Assembly: GCF_008087625.1 (NCBI RefSeq)
Contig: NZ_CP042997.1
Coordinates: 9,176,001 to 9,240,000 of the forward strand
Source: Aquisphaera giovannonii
Lineage (GTDB): Bacteria > Planctomycetota > Planctomycetia > Isosphaerales > Isosphaeraceae
Direction: 5' to 3'
DNA length: 64,000 nucleotides
Every line of letters starts with the position of its first letter. The stretch's first letter is position 1. Below, piece by piece: positions 38,690 through 48,770 of this stretch. The notes below the pieces were generated by a model. The model worked only from the letters and a program-made list of their open reading frames with translations. It was not told the DNA's origin and made no database searches. The position numbers and the translations under genes are program-made.

Positions 38690-38736
38690 TCCCGCGGCCG
38701 GCCCCAATCGCCGGCCCGGCCGATGTGCCCCCCGGC

Positions 38737-41007
38737 TCAGATCTCGGTGACGATCGCCTCCACGTCCTTGGCGTCCTCGACGACCGGGCGCTTGCCCGCC
38801 ATCGCGACGATCAGAAGGGTCGCGGCGATGGCGGCGAAGGCCCCGATGGCCGGCAGGAGGTACTGCACCTCCTCGCCGACCTTCCTCGACATGTCGAGCG
38901 CCTGGCCCGCCTTCTCGAAGACCACCAGCAGGGCGATGATGATGCCGGCCAGCGAGCCGCCCGCGATCAGGCCCGTGGACATCATGGTCCCGGGGCTCAT
39001 GTCCGACTCCTCCGCGTTGAACCGGCGGGCCCGGTCCACCACCAGCCGGATCAGGCCGCCGACGAAGATGGGCAGCGTCGTGGAGAGCGGCAGGTAGACG
39101 CCCACGGCGAACGCCAGGGCGGAGACGCCCGCGAGCTGCATCACGATGGCGAGCACCGCCCCGAGGATCACCAGGCCCCAGGGGAGGTCCCCCTTCATGA
39201 TGCCGTCGATGATCGTGGCGAAGAGCCTCGGCTGCGGCGGGTTGAACTTCTTCAGGTCGGCGCCGGTGGTCGAGTAATTCAGGCGGCCGCCGATGCCCGG
39301 GTCGATCAGGTACCTCGCCTGCCCGGCCTCGTCCACCAGGTACTTGCCGGGCAGGACGCCGGGCTCGGGATTGACCACCCACCACACCTTGTAGGCCTTG
39401 CCGTCGGGTCCGGCCTCGGTGTCCTTCAACGCGGCCGCGTCCGCCTTGACGGCGGGCAGGTCCCCCGCGCGGTCGGTCACGGTCGAGTAGGCGTCGTTCA
39501 GCCAGAGGAGGATGCCCCCCATCACGACGGCCGAGACGAGGGCGCCGGCGAGGATCGCCACCTGCTGCTTCCAGGGCGTCGCCCCGACGAGGTAGCCCGT
39601 CTTGAGGTCCTGCGAGGTCGTCCCGCCGTTCGAGGAGGCGATGCAGACCACCCCCGCGATCGAGAGGGCCGCCAGCCGGTACTCCGGACCCACCCAGCCC
39701 AGCAGGACGAAGATGAGGCAGGTCAGCAGCAGGGTCGCGATCGTCATCCCCGAGATCGGGTTCGACGACGAGCCGATCACGCCCGTGATCCGCGAGCTGA
39801 CCGTCACGAAGAGGAACCCGAAGACGACGACCATCGCCCCGCCGATGACCCGGCCGACGGGGTTCGTCGGGATCAGGTTCGACGCGGCGATCACCGCGAC
39901 CAGGGCGATGCAGCCGAGGAAGACGAGCGGCATCGGGATGTCGCGGTCCGTCCGCGGGGCCTCGACGGTGCCGTCGCCCTCGCCACCGTCCTCCGCGGCC
40001 TTCCTGCCGGTCCCCAGCGCCCCGAAGCTGCCGAGCACCGACGAGACGATCAGCGGCAGGGCGTTGAGCATGCTGAGGATGCCGCCGGCGGCCACCGCCC
40101 CGGCGCCGATGTAGCGGACGTACTGGCCGGAGATTTCCCCGGCGCTCATGTCGTGGATCGGCTTCTGGCCGGGGAGCAGCACGCCGGGCAGGCCCTCGCC
40201 GAAGTAGGCGATCATGGGCGTGAGCATCAGGGCCGTGAGCAGCCCGCCGCCGACCATGACCGCCGCGATCCGCGGGCCGATGATGTAGCCGACGCCCAGC
40301 AGGACCGGGTCGGGCTCCATCGCCACGACCGCCTTGGTGTAGCCCTTGATCCCGGTGATGGCCCGGTCCCACTCGCTCGACCAGAGCTTCAGCCCCTTCA
40401 TCAGGATCTGGTAGACGAATCCCACGCCGAAGCCGAGGAAGACGGTCTGGGCGTGCGACCCGCCGTGCTCGCCGACGATCAGCACCTTGGCGCAGGCCGT
40501 CCCCTCGGGGTACGGCAGGGCCTTGTGCTGCTTGACGATGAACGCCTTGCGGAGCGGGATCATCATGAGGATGCCGAGCAGCCCGCCGAGCACCGAGACG
40601 AGCATGACCCGCGTCCACTCGAGCTCGTAGCCCAGGAGCATCAGCGCGGGCATCGTCGCGCCGACGCCGAAGGCGATGGACTCGCCCGCGGAGCCGGCCG
40701 TCTGGACGACGTTGTTCTCGAGGATCGTCGTCGGCCGCGTCCCGAACGCCCGCGAGAGCCCCCGGAAGATGGTGATCGCCAGCACCGCCACCGGGATCGA
40801 CGCCGAGACCGTCATCCCGACCTTCAGGAACAGGTAGAGCGACGACGCCCCGAAGACGACCCCCAGGAGCGAGCCGAGCACGACGGCCTTCGGCGAGAGC
40901 TCGGCCAGCTCCGCGCCGGCCGGGACATACGGTCGGAACGCGGCGTCCTTGGGCTCGCCGGCGACGGTCGGGGGGGGCGAGGCGGCCATGTTGCTGGGGC
41001 TCTCCAT
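38737..41007 (-). CDS. OPT family oligopeptide/metal-chelate transporter
   Basis: A 756-residue polytopic protein of the oligopeptide transporter family. It has many hydrophobic helices, the early block KVGMTVSASIPVAVLAITIFRG, ENNVVQTAGSAGESIAFG (a family signature), PYPEGTACAKVL, and the late GASVSALAFAVGVYLPLSTTLPIFVGG-type region. OPT members import peptides or metal chelates by proton symport. One hydrophilic insert (around residues 510-590) includes YKVWWVVNPEPGVLPGKYLV, seen in bacterial homologues. It is transcribed alone, convergent with the PEP-utilising gene. Confidence 0.93.
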   Translation of the reverse strand: MESPSNMAASPPPTVAGEPKDAAFRPYVPAGAELAELSPKAVVLGSLLGVVFGASSLYLFLKVGMTVSASIPVAVLAITIFRGLSRAFGTRPTTILENNVVQTAGSAGESIAFGVGATMPALMLLGYELEWTRVMLVSVLGGLLGILMMIPLRKAFIVKQHKALPYPEGTACAKVLIVGEHGGSHAQTVFLGFGVGFVYQILMKGLKLWSSEWDRAITGIKGYTKAVVAMEPDPVLLGVGYIIGPRIAAVMVGGGLLTALMLTPMIAYFGEGLPGVLLPGQKPIHDMSAGEISGQYVRYIGAGAVAAGGILSMLNALPLIVSSVLGSFGALGTGRKAAEDGGEGDGTVEAPRTDRDIPMPLVFLGCIALVAVIAASNLIPTNPVGRVIGGAMVVVFGFLFVTVSSRITGVIGSSSNPISGMTIATLLLTCLIFVLLGWVGPEYRLAALSIAGVVCIASSNGGTTSQDLKTGYLVGATPWKQQVAILAGALVSAVVMGGILLWLNDAYSTVTDRAGDLPAVKADAAALKDTEAGPDGKAYKVWWVVNPEPGVLPGKYLVDEAGQARYLIDPGIGGRLNYSTTGADLKKFNPPQPRLFATIIDGIMKGDLPWGLVILGAVLAIVMQLAGVSALAFAVGVYLPLSTTLPIFVGGLIRLVVDRARRFNAEESDMSPGTMMSTGLIAGGSLAGIIIALLVVFEKAGQALDMSRKVGEEVQYLLPAIGAFAAIAATLLIVAMAGKRPVVEDAKDVEAIVTEI

Positions 41008-41159
41008 CGAGTGGCGGGGATCCGGGGCGCGCGATCGCGGGCCGGGCGATCGGGGACGAGGCGGAGAGGGCCGTCCCCGGGCGGCCGCGACACAGTCCAG
41101 AGTACCTTAATCCCCGCGCGTCACCGCGCAAAGCCCCCGCCGCCGGGGCGCCCGGCCCG

Positions 41160-41831
41160 TCAGATCCGCGACACCTCCAGCCGGTGGACCGCCAGGGAGC
41201 GGGTCTTCACCTCGGCGAGGCGATTGACGATGTCCCTCAGCACGTCGATCATGCACTGGCCGGCGTCGACGTCGTAGACGATCTCCGGAGGGTAGAAGCT
41301 GAGCGTCTTGTAGGTGTCCTCGTAGTAGGTGTTGAGGCGACGGCGGATGACCTCCTCGTTCATGTCGTCGAGGCGGTTCTCCCGGAGCGCCCGCGCCTTC
41401 ATCCGCTCCATCGCGACCTTCGTGTCCTTGATCCCCAGGTGGAAGATCTGGACGACCTCGATCACGCTGCTGAGCATCTCCGCCTGGGCGTAGCAACGCG
41501 GCAGGCCGTCGAGGATCAGCGTGTGCTGGTCCGCGATCAGCAATTCCTGGAGCTCCAGGATGTGCAGGTGCTGCCGGAAGATCCGGACCGTCAGCTCGTC
41601 CGGGACCATCCGCCCTTGCGAGGTATACTGTTCGATCTCCCGGCCGATCCGCCCGTACTTCGGGATCTTCCGGAAGATGTCCCCCATGGAGATGTGCCGC
41701 AGCGAGGGGAGCTGGCCGAGCACCGCCCCCTGCGTCCCCTTCCCGCTCCCCGGCATGCCGAACAGGAGATAGGCGTGATACCGGGTCGCGGGCTCGTCGA
41801 GGCCCGCGAGGCTGTCGGGCAGAGTGTTCAT
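41160..41831 (-). CDS. Adenylate kinase-like nucleoside monophosphate kinase
   Basis: A 223-residue P-loop kinase. The phosphate loop is GMPGSGKGTQ; the NMP-binding part has HISMGDIFRKIPKYG, the strand LILDGLPRCYAQAEML matches the DGFPR motif of adenylate kinases, and the lid is short (ARALRENRLDDMNEEVIRRRLNTYYE). This is a divergent Adk paralogue rather than the typical form, because the lid is not the usual long or zinc-bearing type. It is expected to phosphorylate AMP or another NMP. Whether it is the main Adk cannot be told from one window. Confidence 0.85.
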   Translation of the reverse strand: MNTLPDSLAGLDEPATRYHAYLLFGMPGSGKGTQGAVLGQLPSLRHISMGDIFRKIPKYGRIGREIEQYTSQGRMVPDELTVRIFRQHLHILELQELLIADQHTLILDGLPRCYAQAEMLSSVIEVVQIFHLGIKDTKVAMERMKARALRENRLDDMNEEVIRRRLNTYYEDTYKTLSFYPPEIVYDVDAGQCMIDVLRDIVNRLAEVKTRSLAVHRLEVSRI

Positions 41832-41912
41832 GAGATCACCTGCAACAGGGGAGAAGTGGGCGTCATCGGCACGCCTTCATTGTCCCCCGCCCCCCCCGCA
41901 CGGAGCAAGGCT

Positions 41913-42542
41913 TTGCAAAAAACGCGACTGCTGCTGATCCGCCACGCCGAGACGTCCGCCCCCCAGGTCTTCCACGGCGCCGAGTCCGACATCGGCCTGA
42001 GCGACCGCGGCCGCGACCAGGCCCGGCGTCTCGCCGACCACCTGAGGGGCGAGGGCCTGAGGGCGGTCTACTGCTCGGCGATGCGCCGCGCCAGGGACAC
42101 CGCGGGGCCGGTCGCCGACGCCTGCGGGCTGGAGCCCGTCGTCATCCCGGGCCTCCACGAGCGGAAGATCGGCCCCCTCTCCGGCCTGGGCCGCGAGGAA
42201 GGCTGGGAGGTCTACGCGGCGACGAAGGCCCGCTGGATCGCCGGCGACCTCGACGCGACCCACGAGGGGGGCGAATCCTTCGCGGCCATCGCCGCGCGGG
42301 TCCTCCCGATCATCGAGCGGATCGCGGCCGACCACCCCGGCGAGGCCGTCGCGGTCATCGCGCACGGCATCGTGATCCGGGTCGTCCTCCTCAGCCTCCT
42401 CCCCGACCGCACCCCGGCCGACTTCGACTCGATCGCGATCGACTTCGCCTCGATCAACGACCTCCGCCGGGACGGGCGGACGTGGGCCGCCCGCCGCCTC
42501 AACGAGGTCGTCGCGCCGTCCCCCGACCGGCCGGTGGCGTGA
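41913..42542 (+). CDS. Histidine phosphatase family protein
   Basis: A 209-residue phosphoglycerate mutase-like phosphatase. The catalytic RHAET motif lies at the N-terminus (LLLIRHAETSAP), followed by DRGRDQARRLADHL, CSAMRRARDTA and the second catalytic His in AVIAHGIVIRVVL. It starts at TTG with GGAGCAAGG upstream. Members dephosphorylate sugar phosphates, nucleotides or proteins through a phospho-His intermediate. It stands divergent from the adenylate kinase-like gene, about 80 bases apart. Confidence 0.9.
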   Translation: MQKTRLLLIRHAETSAPQVFHGAESDIGLSDRGRDQARRLADHLRGEGLRAVYCSAMRRARDTAGPVADACGLEPVVIPGLHERKIGPLSGLGREEGWEVYAATKARWIAGDLDATHEGGESFAAIAARVLPIIERIAADHPGEAVAVIAHGIVIRVVLLSLLPDRTPADFDSIAIDFASINDLRRDGRTWAARRLNEVVAPSPDRPVA

Positions 42543-42579
42543 CGCCCCAAAAGAGGGCGATTCTTTCCCGGTGCTTGTC

Positions 42580-44892
42580 TCACGCCGCGATCTCCGGCGG
42601 GACGCCGTCGTCGTCGTCCCCGCCGGGGCCGGTGCCGCCGCTCTTGAGGGCCTCCCAGTCCTCCAGCGTATAGAGGACCTCGCGGGCGGAGCCGCTCTTG
42701 TACTCGCCGACGATGCCGTCCTCGGCCATGTAGTCGATGAGCCGGGCGGCGCGGCCGTAGCCGATGCCGAGCGCCCGCTGGAGCAGGGACGTCGAGCCGC
42801 GGCCCTCGCGGATGACGATCTCGATGGCCGTCTCGTAGAGGTCGTCCCGCTCCTTGAGGCCGCCCCCCTTGTCCTTGCCGCCGATCCCGCCGCCGACCTG
42901 GAGCTGGATCAGCTCGCGGCTGAACTGCTGCGGGTACTGCTCCAGGTACTGGCAGACCCGCACGACCTCCGCGTCCGACACGTACGTCCCCTGCGAGCGG
43001 ACGATGTGCGAGGTCCCCGGCACGAGGAAGAGCATGTCGCCGTTGCCGAGCAGCCGCTCCGCGCCGATCTCGTCGAGCACGACCCGGGAGTCGTTCCGGC
43101 TGGTCACCTGGAAGCCGATCCGGGCCGGCATGTTCGCCTTGATCAGGCCCGTGATCACGTCCACCGTCGGCCTTTGCGTCGCCAGGATCAGGTGGATGCC
43201 CGCCGCCCGGGCCTTCTGCGCCAGGCGGACGATGTGCTGCTCCACCTCCTTGGCCGCGGTCATCATCAGGTCCGCCATCTCGTCGGCCACGATCACGACG
43301 TAGGGCATGTGCGTCGGGATCCGCTTCTCCTCCGCCTCGTCCTCGGGACGCAGCCTCGCGAAGATCTCCTCGGCCCCCAGCCGGTTGTACGCCTGGACGT
43401 TCCGCACCCCCGCGCGGGCGAGGTACGTGTACCGCTCGTCCATCTTCTCGCAGGCCCAGGCGAGGATCGACTCGGCCTTCTTCATGTCCGTGACCACGGG
43501 GTGCATCAGGTGCGGGATCTTCTTGAACTGCGAGAGCTCCACCATCTTGGGGTCGATGAGGATCATCTTCACCTCATCGGGCGAGCGGGTCATGAGGATG
43601 GAGATGATCATCGCGTTGAGGCAGACGGACTTGCCCGTGCCGGTCCGGCCGGCGATCAGCAGGTGCGGCATGTCCGCCATGTCGAAGGCCATCGGCGCGC
43701 CCTTGACGTCCTTGCCCAGGAACAGCGGGATCCGCCCCTGGCGGGCCTTGTCCTCGACGCCCAGGATCACCTCGCTGAGCCGGACCATGCCCCGCCGCTC
43801 GTTGGGGACCTCGATGCCGACCGTGGACTTGCCCGGGATCGGCGCCACGATCCGGACGCTGGGCACCGCCAGGGCGATCGCCAGGTCGTCGGCCAGGCTC
43901 ATGACCCGGGAGACCCGCAGGCCCTTCTCCATCTCGATCTCGAACTGGGTGATCACCGGGCCGGTGTCGATCTGCACCACGCGGACCTGGTAGCCGAAGT
44001 CCAGCAGCGTCCGCTCCAGGAGCATCGCCCGGGCCTGGATCTGCGTCTCGTGGTCGTGGACCTGCACCGGGGAGGCGGGGTCCAGCAGCTCCAGGGGCGG
44101 CAGCACGAAGCCCGCGGAGGGGTCCGCCAGGGGGACCGGGACCGACGCGGCCCTCGCGGGGGCCTGGGTCGGCTGCACGGCCGCCGCGGCCCTGGCCGCG
44201 ACCACCGCCGCCGGCCGGGGCGCCTCCAGCCCCGGCGCGGCCGCCAGGGCGGGCCTCGGCGCCGAGGGCAGCGAGTGCAGCAGCCGCTCCCCGCCCGCCG
44301 CCGGCACCGCGTAGTCCGCCGGCGCGGGGCGCCTCCTCCCGAGCCGCCCCCGGGCCCACGCCGAGAGCTCCCGCAGGGGCCACGTGAACAGCACGTCGTG
44401 GCAGAGCACGGCCCCCGTGGCCCCCGCCGCGGCCATCAGCAGGAGCATCCCGTACGGGCCGAAATGCGCGAACAGGAAGGTGGCCACCAGCGCCCCCGCG
44501 TACCCGCCGCTGCCGACCGGCGGGCTCGGCCGCAGGCCCGGCGCGAACTTGTGCAGCAGGCCCGAGGCCACCAGCAGGACCATCGCGAACCCCAGCGCGG
44601 GGCTCGCCCTGTCCGCCACCTGCCTCCGCGTGATCACCAGCACGTTCACCGCGACCAGCCCCAGCAGCAGCAGCCAGGACGACCACCCGAGCACGCTGAA
44701 CAACGCGTGCGCGAGCGACGCCCCGACCGGGCCGCACGGGTTGGAGAGGCGGGGCGAGACGTTGGGCGGCTCGGCCCCCGCGCCCGGCGCGTCGGCCGGG
44801 TCGTAGCCCCCCAGGCAGAGGGCCAGGAACAGGTTCAGGAGCAGGAAGGCCAGGTCCGGCGCCGAGCGGAGCAGTCGCTGTCGAACGGGCAT
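42580..44892 (-). CDS. ftsK: DNA translocase FtsK/SpoIIIE
   Basis: FtsK anchors at the septum and pumps chromosomal DNA, coordinating dimer resolution with division. The 770-residue protein has four N-terminal membrane helices (LLLNLFLALCLGG, WSSWLLLLGLVAVNVLVI and two more) and an Ala/Pro linker. The motor carries PNERRGMVRLSEV, Walker A LLIAGRTGTGKSVCLN, Walker B KMILIDPKMVELS and AGIHLILATQRPTVDVITG. The C-terminal gamma winged helix is EGRGSTSLLQRALGIGYGRA...DGIVGEYK. GGGAGG precedes the ATG. It follows rpoZ by 159 bases. Confidence 0.97.
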   Translation of the reverse strand: MPVRQRLLRSAPDLAFLLLNLFLALCLGGYDPADAPGAGAEPPNVSPRLSNPCGPVGASLAHALFSVLGWSSWLLLLGLVAVNVLVITRRQVADRASPALGFAMVLLVASGLLHKFAPGLRPSPPVGSGGYAGALVATFLFAHFGPYGMLLLMAAAGATGAVLCHDVLFTWPLRELSAWARGRLGRRRPAPADYAVPAAGGERLLHSLPSAPRPALAAAPGLEAPRPAAVVAARAAAAVQPTQAPARAASVPVPLADPSAGFVLPPLELLDPASPVQVHDHETQIQARAMLLERTLLDFGYQVRVVQIDTGPVITQFEIEMEKGLRVSRVMSLADDLAIALAVPSVRIVAPIPGKSTVGIEVPNERRGMVRLSEVILGVEDKARQGRIPLFLGKDVKGAPMAFDMADMPHLLIAGRTGTGKSVCLNAMIISILMTRSPDEVKMILIDPKMVELSQFKKIPHLMHPVVTDMKKAESILAWACEKMDERYTYLARAGVRNVQAYNRLGAEEIFARLRPEDEAEEKRIPTHMPYVVIVADEMADLMMTAAKEVEQHIVRLAQKARAAGIHLILATQRPTVDVITGLIKANMPARIGFQVTSRNDSRVVLDEIGAERLLGNGDMLFLVPGTSHIVRSQGTYVSDAEVVRVCQYLEQYPQQFSRELIQLQVGGGIGGKDKGGGLKERDDLYETAIEIVIREGRGSTSLLQRALGIGYGRAARLIDYMAEDGIVGEYKSGSAREVLYTLEDWEALKSGGTGPGGDDDDGVPPEIAA

Positions 44893-45051
44893 GTCGCCTC
44901 CCGGGGCGCGGTCAATCGACGCCCGAAGGCGCGCCGGCCCCTCATCCCCGGAGGGCCCGGCCGCATCGGCCGCCGCTCTTTGATCGGCCGCCGCCCGCCG
45001 CCGCCTTGCGGCGGGCCGCCGCCCTTCACGCCGCCGCCCGGGCGGGCCTGC

Positions 45052-45324
45052 TCATTCTGCCGCCTGGGTAAGATCGACCGTCCCGCCGTCCACGTCCATG
45101 TCCTCGATCGACTCGTTCGTCTGCAGCCGGCCGGACATGTCCAGGTAGATCTTGTCCTGCATGATCTCCTGGATCACCATGCTCATCTTGTCCATGCCCC
45201 GGCCGTCCACCAGCGCCCGCGCCCCCTGGTTCAGCGCGATCATCCGCTTCTGGATCAGGGTCGAGAGCTTGAACCGCCCGCCGACCTTGTTCACGATCTC
45301 CTCTTCCTTCAGCTCGTCGATCAT
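45052..45324 (-). CDS. rpoZ: RNA polymerase omega subunit-like protein
   Basis: A 90-residue protein beginning [20 protein letters not shown], with [21 protein letters not shown] matching the omega fold (helix that wraps the beta-prime C-terminus). Planctomycete omega is divergent, so the call rests on this segment plus position: the gene overlaps gmk by an ATGA and yicC lies upstream, the classic yicC-gmk-rpoZ order. Omega assists polymerase assembly and ppGpp response. The C-terminus is acidic and variable. Confidence 0.82.
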   Translation of the reverse strand: MIDELKEEEIVNKVGGRFKLSTLIQKRMIALNQGARALVDGRGMDKMSMVIQEIMQDKIYLDMSGRLQTNESIEDMDVDGGTVDLTQAAE

Positions 45325-45917
45325 GCCTCTCCCCCTCCGCAACGGGCCCGGGCCAGGACGCCCGCGAGTTCCTCAACACAACGTTCCAAATCATCGTTGA
45401 CAATGTGAACATCATACGACCTGGACAGCTCCTGCTCGCGGCGGGCGTTCGCCAGCCGCCGCAGGATCGTCGGCTCGTCGTCGGTCCCCCGGTCCCGCAG
45501 CCGGCGTTCCAGCTCGCCGGGGTCGGGGACCTGCACGAAGACGAGCAGGGCGCCCGGGACCTTCTCCCGGACCTGCATGCCCCCCTGGACGTCGATGACC
45601 AGGATGACGCAGGACCCCTCCGCCAGGCGGCGGCGGACGGGCTCCGCCGGCGTCCCGTAGGAGAAGCCGTGCACCTCGGCGGACTCCAGCAGGTCCCCGC
45701 GGGCGGCCTCGAACTGCTCGGGCGACAGGAAATAGTAGTCGCGGCCGTCGACCTCGCCGACGCGGGGCGGCCGGGTCGTCGCCGAGACCGAGGCGGCCAG
45801 CCGCAACTCCGCCCGCCCCAGCAGGCGGCGGACCAGCGTGCTCTTCCCGGAGCCGGACGCCCCGGAGAGGACCACCAGCCGGCCCGGCAGCGTCGACCAG
45901 TCTAAGACCTCAGCCAC
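45321..45917 (-). CDS. gmk: Guanylate kinase
   Basis: A 198-residue enzyme converting GMP to GDP. The P-loop is [19 protein letters not shown], the GMP-binding region contains [20 protein letters not shown], and [16 protein letters not shown] is the conserved strand after it. GTG start with GGGGGAG five bases upstream. Its TGA overlaps the rpoZ ATG as ATGA. It lies downstream of yicC, but a MITE-like element intervenes. Confidence 0.96.
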   Translation of the reverse strand: MAEVLDWSTLPGRLVVLSGASGSGKSTLVRRLLGRAELRLAASVSATTRPPRVGEVDGRDYYFLSPEQFEAARGDLLESAEVHGFSYGTPAEPVRRRLAEGSCVILVIDVQGGMQVREKVPGALLVFVQVPDPGELERRLRDRGTDDEPTILRRLANARREQELSRSYDVHIVNDDLERCVEELAGVLARARCGGGEA

Positions 45918-46313
45918 GGATACTCCCCCACCCAACCGTCTCGTCCGGAAGACCGACCTCGTAACCTCAGCCCGCCCTTGAACGCCCCCTCAGTCAACTC
46001 CGCTTCACCGACATGCGCGACTGCGAATCTCTGTCCCCTCTCCCGCTCGGCGGGAGAGGGCTAGGGTGAGGGTCCCCCAGCCCAGGCCCCTCCGGCCGTT
46101 CGTCATCCGAGGCTCATTCCGCCCTCACCCCGCCCCTCTCCCGCCGAGCGGGAGAGGGAGATGTTACTTTGCTCCTCGCCAAGATGATGCAGCTTCGAAG
46201 GGTCGTGATCGTGATTCACTCGCGGCCGGGGGAGTCGAGCCAGGTCGTGAGCCGAATCTGGCTGTCCCCTGAACAGGGGCGATCCAGGCGCTCCCGGGAC
46301 CGACACGGAACCG
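45918..46313. other. yicC-gmk intergenic region
   Basis: About 400 bases with no gene, occupied largely by a repeat with long inverted ends (46035-46159, listed separately). The element separates genes that are usually adjacent, so it was probably inserted between yicC and gmk. An RNA made across it would fold strongly. Confidence 0.55.
46035..46159. repeat. MITE-like repeat family B, copy 2
   Basis: The terminal arms 46035-46072 and 46122-46159 are inverted repeats matching at 34 of 38 positions, with about 50 bases between. Each arm carries a nested palindrome (CCCTCTCCCGC and GCGGGAGAGGG). A similar arrangement occurs at 13100-13271. No coding capacity. Confidence 0.78.
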
Positions 46314-47207
46314 TCACTCCACGTTCTGGATGAGCTCCCGGATCCGCTCCAGCAGCCCCTTGATCTCGAAGACGTGGCGGCTGATCTCCACGTCGTTGGC
46401 CTTGGAGCCGATCGTGTTCGCCTCGCGGCCCATCTCCTGGACCACGAACTCCAGCTTCCGCCCCGCGCTCTCGGAGTCGCGGAGGATCTCCTGGAACTGC
46501 GACAGGTGGGCGCGGAGCCGGATGATCTCCTCGGAGATGTCGCTGCGGTCGGCCAGGATGGCGACCTCGCGGATCAGGTCCTTGGCGTCGATGCTCACGC
46601 CGTGGTCGCGGACGAGCGCCCCGATCCGCTCCGTCAGCCTCCCCTGGTACGACTGCACGACCAGCGGGCCGCGGTCGGCGACCCGGCCCAGCAGGGCCTC
46701 GGCGGCGCGGCCCATCGCCTGGAGCTCGTCCGCCATGGCCCGGCCTTCCTTCGCGCGGGCGGCCTCCAACTTGTCCAGCGCCTCGCCGACCACCCGCGAG
46801 ATCGCCGGCCAGTCCTGCTGAGGGTCGCAGGCGCCCCCCTTCGCCTCCTCGACGACGCCCGGCAGCGCCAGCAGGTCCCGCAGGGCCACGCCCGGGCCGT
46901 CGCCCGGCGCCCCCCCGGCCCCCTGCCCCTCGCGCCCGAACGCCCGGAGCTGGTCGCGGTAGCTGGCCAGGGCGACGAGGTTCAGGCGGTAGTCCTCCGC
47001 CCGCCGCGGCCGGTCGACGCGGAGCGAGAGCTGCACCGCACCCCGCCGGATCCGCTGGCGGACCAGGTGCTCCAGGTCGGCCTCGAGCGCCGCGTAGGGG
47101 TCGCTGATCCGGGTCGAGAGCTTGAGGTGCCGGTTGTTGACGGTGCGCACCTCGACCTCGATGGACCACGCCGGGTCCTGGTGCCTCGCGTCGCCGAAGC
47201 CCGTCAT
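46314..47207 (-). CDS. YicC family endoribonuclease-like protein
   Basis: A 297-residue YicC/YloC-type protein starting MTGFGDARHQ, the canonical N-terminus. It carries VEVRTVNNRHLKLSTRI, DYRLNLVALASYRDQL and the conserved C-terminal stretch GRKLEFVVQEMGREANTIGSKANDVEISRHVFEIKG. E. coli YicC has been reported to cleave small RNAs, so this may act in RNA turnover. In-frame sequence extends upstream to a GTG at 47288, but the family start favours 47207, although no clear RBS is present there. It sits between secG and gmk. Confidence 0.9.
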   Translation of the reverse strand: MTGFGDARHQDPAWSIEVEVRTVNNRHLKLSTRISDPYAALEADLEHLVRQRIRRGAVQLSLRVDRPRRAEDYRLNLVALASYRDQLRAFGREGQGAGGAPGDGPGVALRDLLALPGVVEEAKGGACDPQQDWPAISRVVGEALDKLEAARAKEGRAMADELQAMGRAAEALLGRVADRGPLVVQSYQGRLTERIGALVRDHGVSIDAKDLIREVAILADRSDISEEIIRLRAHLSQFQEILRDSESAGRKLEFVVQEMGREANTIGSKANDVEISRHVFEIKGLLERIRELIQNVE

Positions 47208-47324
47208 GCTGAGCAACAAGGGTGTCCTCGCCGGGGAACCACGCGGCGACGCGCCGGGCCGCATGGGCCGGGACGCATCGCCGCTCACCGATTCGTCACG
47301 TTCCGCCTCGATCGGCCGCCCGGC

Positions 47325-47792
47325 TCACTTGGGCGCGGCCTTCTCCGGCGATGCCCCGGAGTCCCCGGGCGTCGCCGGGAACTTCGCGTCGTCCGGGATC
47401 GCCGGCGCGGGGCCGTCCGCGGGCGCCTCCGCCGGGGTCGTTGCGGGCGAGGCCGCCCCCGGGGCGGCGGCCGGCGCGGTGTCGGCGGCCTTGGACGACT
47501 TCGAGCCGGCGTCCCGGGACGCCGCGGCGGCGGCCGGCTCGAAGGTCACCGAGGTCCTGCGGTTGGTGAGGACCACCAGGATCATGGCCATGAGGATCCA
47601 GGCGGCCGCGGTGACGACCGTGATCCGGGTGAACGTGTCGCCGGCCTTCGTGCCGAAGGCGCTGGAGCCCCCCACGCCGCCGAAGGCCCCGGCGAGCCCG
47701 CCGCCCTTGCCCCGCTGGATGAGGATGAGGCAGACCAGGAAGACGGAGGCGACGATGATCAGGGTGTTGAAGATGGCCGTCAGAACGCCCAC
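47325..47792 (-). CDS. secG: Preprotein translocase subunit SecG
   Basis: SecG is the small accessory subunit of the SecYEG channel. The 155-residue protein has two membrane helices (about residues 5-25, [20 protein letters not shown], and 58-78, [18 protein letters not shown]) bracketing the conserved loop [30 protein letters not shown]. It has a long Ala/Pro/Asp-rich C-terminal tail of some 70 residues, unlike short SecG proteins. GTG start. The gene follows tpiA, as in many genomes. Confidence 0.94.
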   Translation of the reverse strand: MGVLTAIFNTLIIVASVFLVCLILIQRGKGGGLAGAFGGVGGSSAFGTKAGDTFTRITVVTAAAWILMAMILVVLTNRRTSVTFEPAAAAASRDAGSKSSKAADTAPAAAPGAASPATTPAEAPADGPAPAIPDDAKFPATPGDSGASPEKAAPK

Positions 47793-47987
47793 GGGAAGGG
47801 TCCTCTCGCTTGCACGGGATTCGGTGTCGTGTCGGTCCGCGGCATCCGGCCCGCCCGGTGTCCGCTCCGGTTCGCCCGCCGGGGTGGGCCCGGTCGCGGC
47901 ACGGCTGTGGGAATCAGGACGCCCCGGGCGCCCGGCCTGGCGGGCCCCCGGGGTGTCGACGTCATGCGGGAAGCCCGGGCGGCCCGC

Positions 47988-48770
47988 TCACGCCTTGCCG
48001 CGGGCGGTGACCTCCTGCCCCGCCTTGATGATCGCCAGGAAGTCGCTGGCCTTCAGGCTCGCCCCGCCGACGAGCGCGCCGTCGATGTCCGGGCAGCCGA
48101 GCAGCTGCACGGCGTTGTCCGGCTTCACGCTCCCCCCATACTGGACAACCACCCGGGCCGCCGTCGCCTCGCCGAAGACCTTGGCCAGCCAGCCGCGGAT
48201 GAACGCGTGGGCCGCCTGGGCCTGCTCCGGCGTGGCCGTCAGGCCCGTGCCGATCGCCCAGACCGGCTCGTACGCCAGGACGACGCCCGCCGCCTGCTCC
48301 GGGCTGAGCCCGGCCAGCGAGCCGGAGAGCTGCTCCAGGAGCACGGCCTCGGTCTGCTCGCCCAGCCGCTCCTCCTTCGTCTCGCCGATGCAGACGATCG
48401 GGATCAGCTTGGCCTCGAGCGCCGCCTTCAGCTTCTTGTTGACGACCTCCGAGGTCTCCCCCATGCCGTGCCGGCGCTCGCTGTGCCCCAGGATCACGTG
48501 GGTGCAGCCCACGTCCACGAGCATGCAGCCGGAGACCTCGCCGGTGAACGCGCCGGAGTTCTCCCAGTACATGTCCTGCGCGGACAGCCCGATCGGCGAG
48601 CCCTCGAGCACCCCATCCACCTGGCCCAGGAAGACGAACGGCGGGGCGACCGCCACGTGGACGTCGGTCGCGGTGCCGAGGCCCGTCTTGACCCCCTCGG
48701 CCAGGGCCACGGCGGCCTCGGTCGTGGTCGGGTTGAGCTTCCAGTTGCCCGCGATCAGCAGCGTGCGCAT
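47988..48770 (-). CDS. tpiA: Triosephosphate isomerase
   Basis: TpiA interconverts dihydroxyacetone phosphate and glyceraldehyde 3-phosphate. The 260-residue TIM barrel has the catalytic Lys in [11 protein letters not shown], the His in VILGHSERR, the catalytic Glu in [13 protein letters not shown] and the phosphate loop [12 protein letters not shown]. Standard length. Its first 16 bases overlap the 3' end of aroF, implying co-translation, and secG follows. Confidence 0.98.
   Translation of the reverse strand: MRTLLIAGNWKLNPTTTEAAVALAEGVKTGLGTATDVHVAVAPPFVFLGQVDGVLEGSPIGLSAQDMYWENSGAFTGEVSGCMLVDVGCTHVILGHSERRHGMGETSEVVNKKLKAALEAKLIPIVCIGETKEERLGEQTEAVLLEQLSGSLAGLSPEQAAGVVLAYEPVWAIGTGLTATPEQAQAAHAFIRGWLAKVFGEATAARVVVQYGGSVKPDNAVQLLGCPDIDGALVGGASLKASDFLAIIKAGQEVTARGKA

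Noticed and set aside
36065-41131. Very long minus-strand open frame opposite the PEP-utilising and OPT genes (over 1600 codons)
   Set aside because: It is antisense or out of frame to genes with clear family motifs, is built of Arg/Gly/Pro/Asp/Glu-rich low-complexity sequence, and is explained by GC-rich codon bias leaving few stops.
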